64,000 bases of DNA from Pseudomonadota bacterium (lineage in GTDB: Bacteria; Pseudomonadota; Gammaproteobacteria; Burkholderiales; Rhodocyclaceae): NCBI GenBank assembly GCA_963205435.1, contig CAUJIV010000028.1, positions 49,540-113,539 of the forward strand. The letters are read 5' to 3'. Positions within the stretch are counted from its first letter, which is position 1. Each line of letters begins with the position of its first letter. The notes beneath the pieces are model-generated. The model made no database searches and was not told the DNA's origin. It saw nothing but the letters and a program-made list of their open reading frames with translations. Position numbers and translations under genes: made by a program. Shown in pieces: positions 61,701-64,000 of the stretch.

Positions 61701-62624
61701 CTGCTCGACATCGAGGACGCCGCCATCGTCCCGGTCATCCGCGACCCGCGCAAGGCCGGCGAGGACGCCGAGGCGGTGTTCTATTTCCCCGGCTGCGGCT
61801 CGGAGCGCCTGTTCTCCCAGGTCGGCCTCGCCACCCAGGCCATGCTCTTCGAGCTCGGCGCGCAGTGCGTGCTGCCGCCCGGCTATCTGTGCTGCGGCTA
61901 CCCGCAGATCGCCGCCGGCGAGGCCGACACCGGACGCAGGATCATCACCGACAACCGCGTGCTGTTCCACCGCGTCGCCAACACCCTCAACTACCTGGAC
62001 ATCAGGACGGTGATCGTCTCCTGCGGCACCTGCATGGACCAGCTGCAGACCTACGAATTCGACAAGATCTTCCCCGGCTGCCGCCTGCTCGACATCCACG
62101 AGTACCTGTACGAGAAGGGCGTCAGCCTGGCCGGCATTCCGTCGCCTGGCCATCCCGAAACGGAGCCGCCTGCTGACAGGGAAGCCGCGCAGGCGGCCGG
62201 TGCGCCGCCGCCTCCTGCCGCGGCAAGGTATCTCTACCACCAGCCCTGCCACGACCCGATGAGGGCGCACAGCGGCGTCCGCGTCGCCCAGGGCCTGCTC
62301 GCAAGCCCCGTGCTGCTCAACGACCGCTGCTGCGGCGAGTCGGGCACCCTGGCGGTGGCGCGGCCCGACGTGTCGACGCAGGTGCGCTTCCGCAAGCAGG
62401 AGGAGATCGAGCGCGACATCGCCCGCCTGCCGGGCGCGGGGCCGGTGAAGATCCTCACCTCCTGCCCCTCCTGCCTGCAGGGCCTGCACCGCTTCGACGA
62501 GGACACCGGCACCGACGCCGACTACATCGTCGTCGAGCTGGCGCGGCGGCTGCTCGGGCCGGACTGGATGGAGAACTACGTCGCCCGCGCGCGCGCCGGC
62601 GGCATCGAGCGGGTGCTGCTGTGA
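58746..62624 (+). CDS. FAD-linked oxidase / 4Fe-4S / CCG-domain oxidoreductase (1292 aa, YdiJ- or DUF3683-like)
   Basis: FAD region [49 protein letters not shown] and [18 protein letters not shown] motifs GYLCCGYPQ and [12 protein letters not shown]. Confidence 0.94.
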   Translation: MTARLREIPYNYTSFSDREIVIRLLGEEAWRTLDRLRAERVTGRSARMLYEVLGDIWVVQRNPYLEDDLLGDRGRREALVGALRHRLAEVDKRRQGNQAVAGLLAAAHAAVDRFAAAFAETAELRRQTLHALARHTRRDNICFDALSRVSHATDATDWRVEYPFVVLCPDAEEELPGLVKGCISLGLGLIPRGGGTGYTGGAVPLEARSAVINTEKLDRVGAPRELTLPGAERPCFVIDCGAGTVTRRVEEAAQAAGLVFAVDPTSADASCIGGNIAMNAGGKKAVLWGTTLDNLASWKMVDPDGNWLEVERLGHNLGKIHDQALARFRLRRTDSAAGSLLAEEILEVPGSRFRKRGLGKDVTDKFLAGLPGVQKEGCDGIIASARFILHRMPPVARTVCLEFFGQVREAVPAIVEIVDFLERQRQGAAADGGGVMLAGLEHLDERYVRAVGYATKARRHGRPKMVLLGDIVGEDEGAVMRAASQVVRIANGRGGEGFIATGAEARRAFWLDRARTAAIARHTNAFKINEDVVIPLPRMGDYCDGIDRINIELSTRNKLRLCDALEGFLRGELPLRAPEAALSAEELVGDRRQRALAHVAAVRARWQGLLDGLDAQAPGEAAGVTVSHALQDQRLRVSWKEELRPQLADIFDGALFQPLVERIDAIHREVLRGRVFVALHMHAGDGNVHTNIPVNSDHYEMLREASAAVDRIMALARSLGGVISGEHGIGITKLDYLAPEELAPFAEYKRRVDPQERFNKGKLRPGAGLARAWTPSFSLLGVESLILEQSEIGRISAMVKDCLRCGKCKPVCSTHVPRANLLYSPRNKILGTGLLVEAFLYEEQTRRGVSLRHFDELNDIADHCTICHRCLKPCPVDIDTGDVSVAMRNFLREQGRKKFVPAKAAAMAFLTLKDPATLALMRKGMIEWGYRAQRLGHRLAKWSGLAARSKRQPAATLGQPSLRAQVIHFVNRPLPPRMPSRASRALLDIEDAAIVPVIRDPRKAGEDAEAVFYFPGCGSERLFSQVGLATQAMLFELGAQCVLPPGYLCCGYPQIAAGEADTGRRIITDNRVLFHRVANTLNYLDIRTVIVSCGTCMDQLQTYEFDKIFPGCRLLDIHEYLYEKGVSLAGIPSPGHPETEPPADREAAQAAGAPPPPAAARYLYHQPCHDPMRAHSGVRVAQGLLASPVLLNDRCCGESGTLAVARPDVSTQVRFRKQEEIERDIARLPGAGPVKILTSCPSCLQGLHRFDEDTGTDADYIVVELARRLLGPDWMENYVARARAGGIERVLL

Positions 62625-63265
62625 GCGTCCTCTCCCTCGCCCAGCTCGCCGGCTTTCTCGCCGCCGCCACCCTGATCACCCTCGCCCCCGGCCCGGACAA
62701 CCTGCTCACCCTGAGCCTTGGCATCTCGCGCGGGCGGCGCGCCGGCGTCGGCTTCGGCCTCGGCTGCGCCATCGGCTGCCTCACCCACACCCTGTGGGCG
62801 ACGCTCGGCGTCAGCGCCCTCGTCGCCGCTTCGGACGCCGCCTTCACCGTGCTCAAGCTGGCCGGCGGCGCCTACCTCGTCTGGCTCGGCATCGGCGCCC
62901 TGCGCAGCGCCGGCGCCACGCTCGCCGCCGAGCCCGGCGCGCCGCAGGCCGGCGGCGCCCTGCGCCCCTATCTCGTGCGCGGCTTCATCGCCAACGCCAT
63001 CAACCCCAAGGTCGCCCTCTTCTTCCTCGCCTTCCTGCCGCAGTTCGTCGACCCCTCGCGCGGCAGCGCGGCGGCGCAGACGGCGCTGCTCGGCCTGCTC
63101 TTCGCCGCCCTCACCATCGTCATCTTCGGCGCCATCGGCTGGTACGCCGGCGCGCTCGGCCGCTGGCTGCGCGCGCGGCCCGCCGTCGGCCGCTGGCTCG
63201 ACCGCGCCACCGGCCTGCTCTTCATCGGCATCGGCATCCGCCTCGCCCTCGCCGGCAGGTATTGA
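62621..63265 (+). CDS. LysE family translocator
   Basis: [67 protein letters not shown]. Confidence 0.94.
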   Translation: MSVLSLAQLAGFLAAATLITLAPGPDNLLTLSLGISRGRRAGVGFGLGCAIGCLTHTLWATLGVSALVAASDAAFTVLKLAGGAYLVWLGIGALRSAGATLAAEPGAPQAGGALRPYLVRGFIANAINPKVALFFLAFLPQFVDPSRGSAAAQTALLGLLFAALTIVIFGAIGWYAGALGRWLRARPAVGRWLDRATGLLFIGIGIRLALAGRY

Positions 63266-63270
63266 TCGCC

Positions 63271-63690
63271 ATGCGCCAGCACGCCGAGGCCCTCGTCGTC
63301 GCCACGCGCGGCCGCGGCCTGCACGACATCACCGCCGAAGTCCGCCGCCGCGTCGCCCGGGCCGGCATCGCCGCCGGCCTGCTCACCCTGTTCATCCGCC
63401 ACACCTCGGCCAGCCTGCTGGTGCAGGAGAACGCCGACCCCGAGGTGCAGCGCGACCTCGAGCGCTTCCTCGCCCGCCTCGTGCCCGACGGCGACCCGCT
63501 CTTCCGCCATGTCATGGAAGGGCCGGACGACATGCCGGCCCACGCGCGCGCCGCGCTGACGCAGACCCAGCTCTCGATTCCGGTCGGCGCGGGGGCGCCC
63601 GTCCTCGGCGCCTGGCAGGGCATCTATCTCTTCGAGCACCGCCTGCGCGGCTCGTCGCGCGAAGTCGCCCTGCACCTGATCGGCGAATAG
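63271..63690 (+). CDS. YjbQ/UPF0047 family protein
   Basis: GLLTLFIRHTSASLLVQENADPEVQRDLERFLARLVPDGD...HVMEGPDDMPAHARAALTQTQLSIPV. Confidence 0.94.
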   Translation: MRQHAEALVVATRGRGLHDITAEVRRRVARAGIAAGLLTLFIRHTSASLLVQENADPEVQRDLERFLARLVPDGDPLFRHVMEGPDDMPAHARAALTQTQLSIPVGAGAPVLGAWQGIYLFEHRLRGSSREVALHLIGE

Positions 63691-63865
63691 CCGCCGCGGC
63701 GGCTGCCGATCAGGGCACCAGCGCCAGGCGCACGCCGGCGCGGGCGGCCTCTTTCCTGGGGCCTGCTCTCAACTGATTTCCCCGCTGCCCGGCTTGATCG
63801 CCCGGCGCGCGACTCGAATGCTTCCGATGCAACGAATCATTTGACGCGCTCATAAATGATCCTGA

Positions 63866-64000
63866 TTACCAATGAGCCTCAGCCAACTTTACGAGCCGGT
63901 ACGGCATAGGCGGCGTGTTCGCGGCGGCGGTAGCCAGCCGGGCGAGCATGCTCGCCAGATCGAAACGTCGGTTGAAGCGATAGCTGTATTCGGCCAGATA
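63866..64000 (-). mobile_element. IS1595-type (ISXO2-like) transposase, C-terminal end, truncated by right window edge
   Basis: Minus-strand reading YLAEYSYRFNRRFDLASMLARLATAAANTPPMPYRLVKLAEAHW-stop; IS end possibly near 63758 (GGGGCCTGCTCTCAACTGATTT). Confidence 0.8.

Noticed and set aside
58503-62489. 1328-aa minus-strand ORF
   Set aside because: Antisense to the FAD/Fe-S oxidoreductase; low-complexity composition typical of shadow ORFs in GC-rich genes
1-64000. tRNA or rRNA genes
   Set aside because: No gap contained a recognisable tRNA cloverleaf or rRNA segment on visual inspection; tRNAscan-SE and Infernal would be decisive

Overview
This is a 64-kb, high-GC, gene-dense chromosomal window. 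Gene content and order suggest a betaproteobacterium, possibly Rhodocyclales-like; that placement is inference. I support about 68 protein-coding genes. They include an RND efflux pair, uppP, a sirtuin, AsmA, mscL, a carboxynorspermidine pathway for spermidine (nspC plus a dehydrogenase), dsbA, argS, ubiB, a NodIJ-like ABC transporter, cutA-dsbD, ribE-ribBA-ribH-nusB-thiL-pgpA-cinA-recA-recX, and lptB-rpoN-hpf-ptsN-hprK. Further along are ttcA, a VapBC module, cca, slt, ilvA, a giant FAD/Fe-S oxidoreductase, and the 3' end of an IS1595-type transposase at the right edge. I found no rRNA, tRNA or CRISPR array. Most of the window is conserved housekeeping sequence. The best candidate for an under-described system is 40.0-45.3 kb: a PsiF-repeat protein, two secreted CsgG/LpoB-like proteins, a transmembrane Ser/Thr kinase whose extracytoplasmic half looks FlgT/CsgG-like, and a convergent class III cyclase with an FHA domain. 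Second is a ~560-nt non-coding region upstream of nspC, with a good promoter and nested inverted repeats that could form a regulatory leader RNA. Others are a DUF2905-type gene fully nested antisense within the 3' end of another gene, a zinc-ribbon MscL, a His-rich symporter tail, and a small family of intergenic inverted-repeat elements. All calls come from reading sequence and the supplied ORF track; no database search was run.
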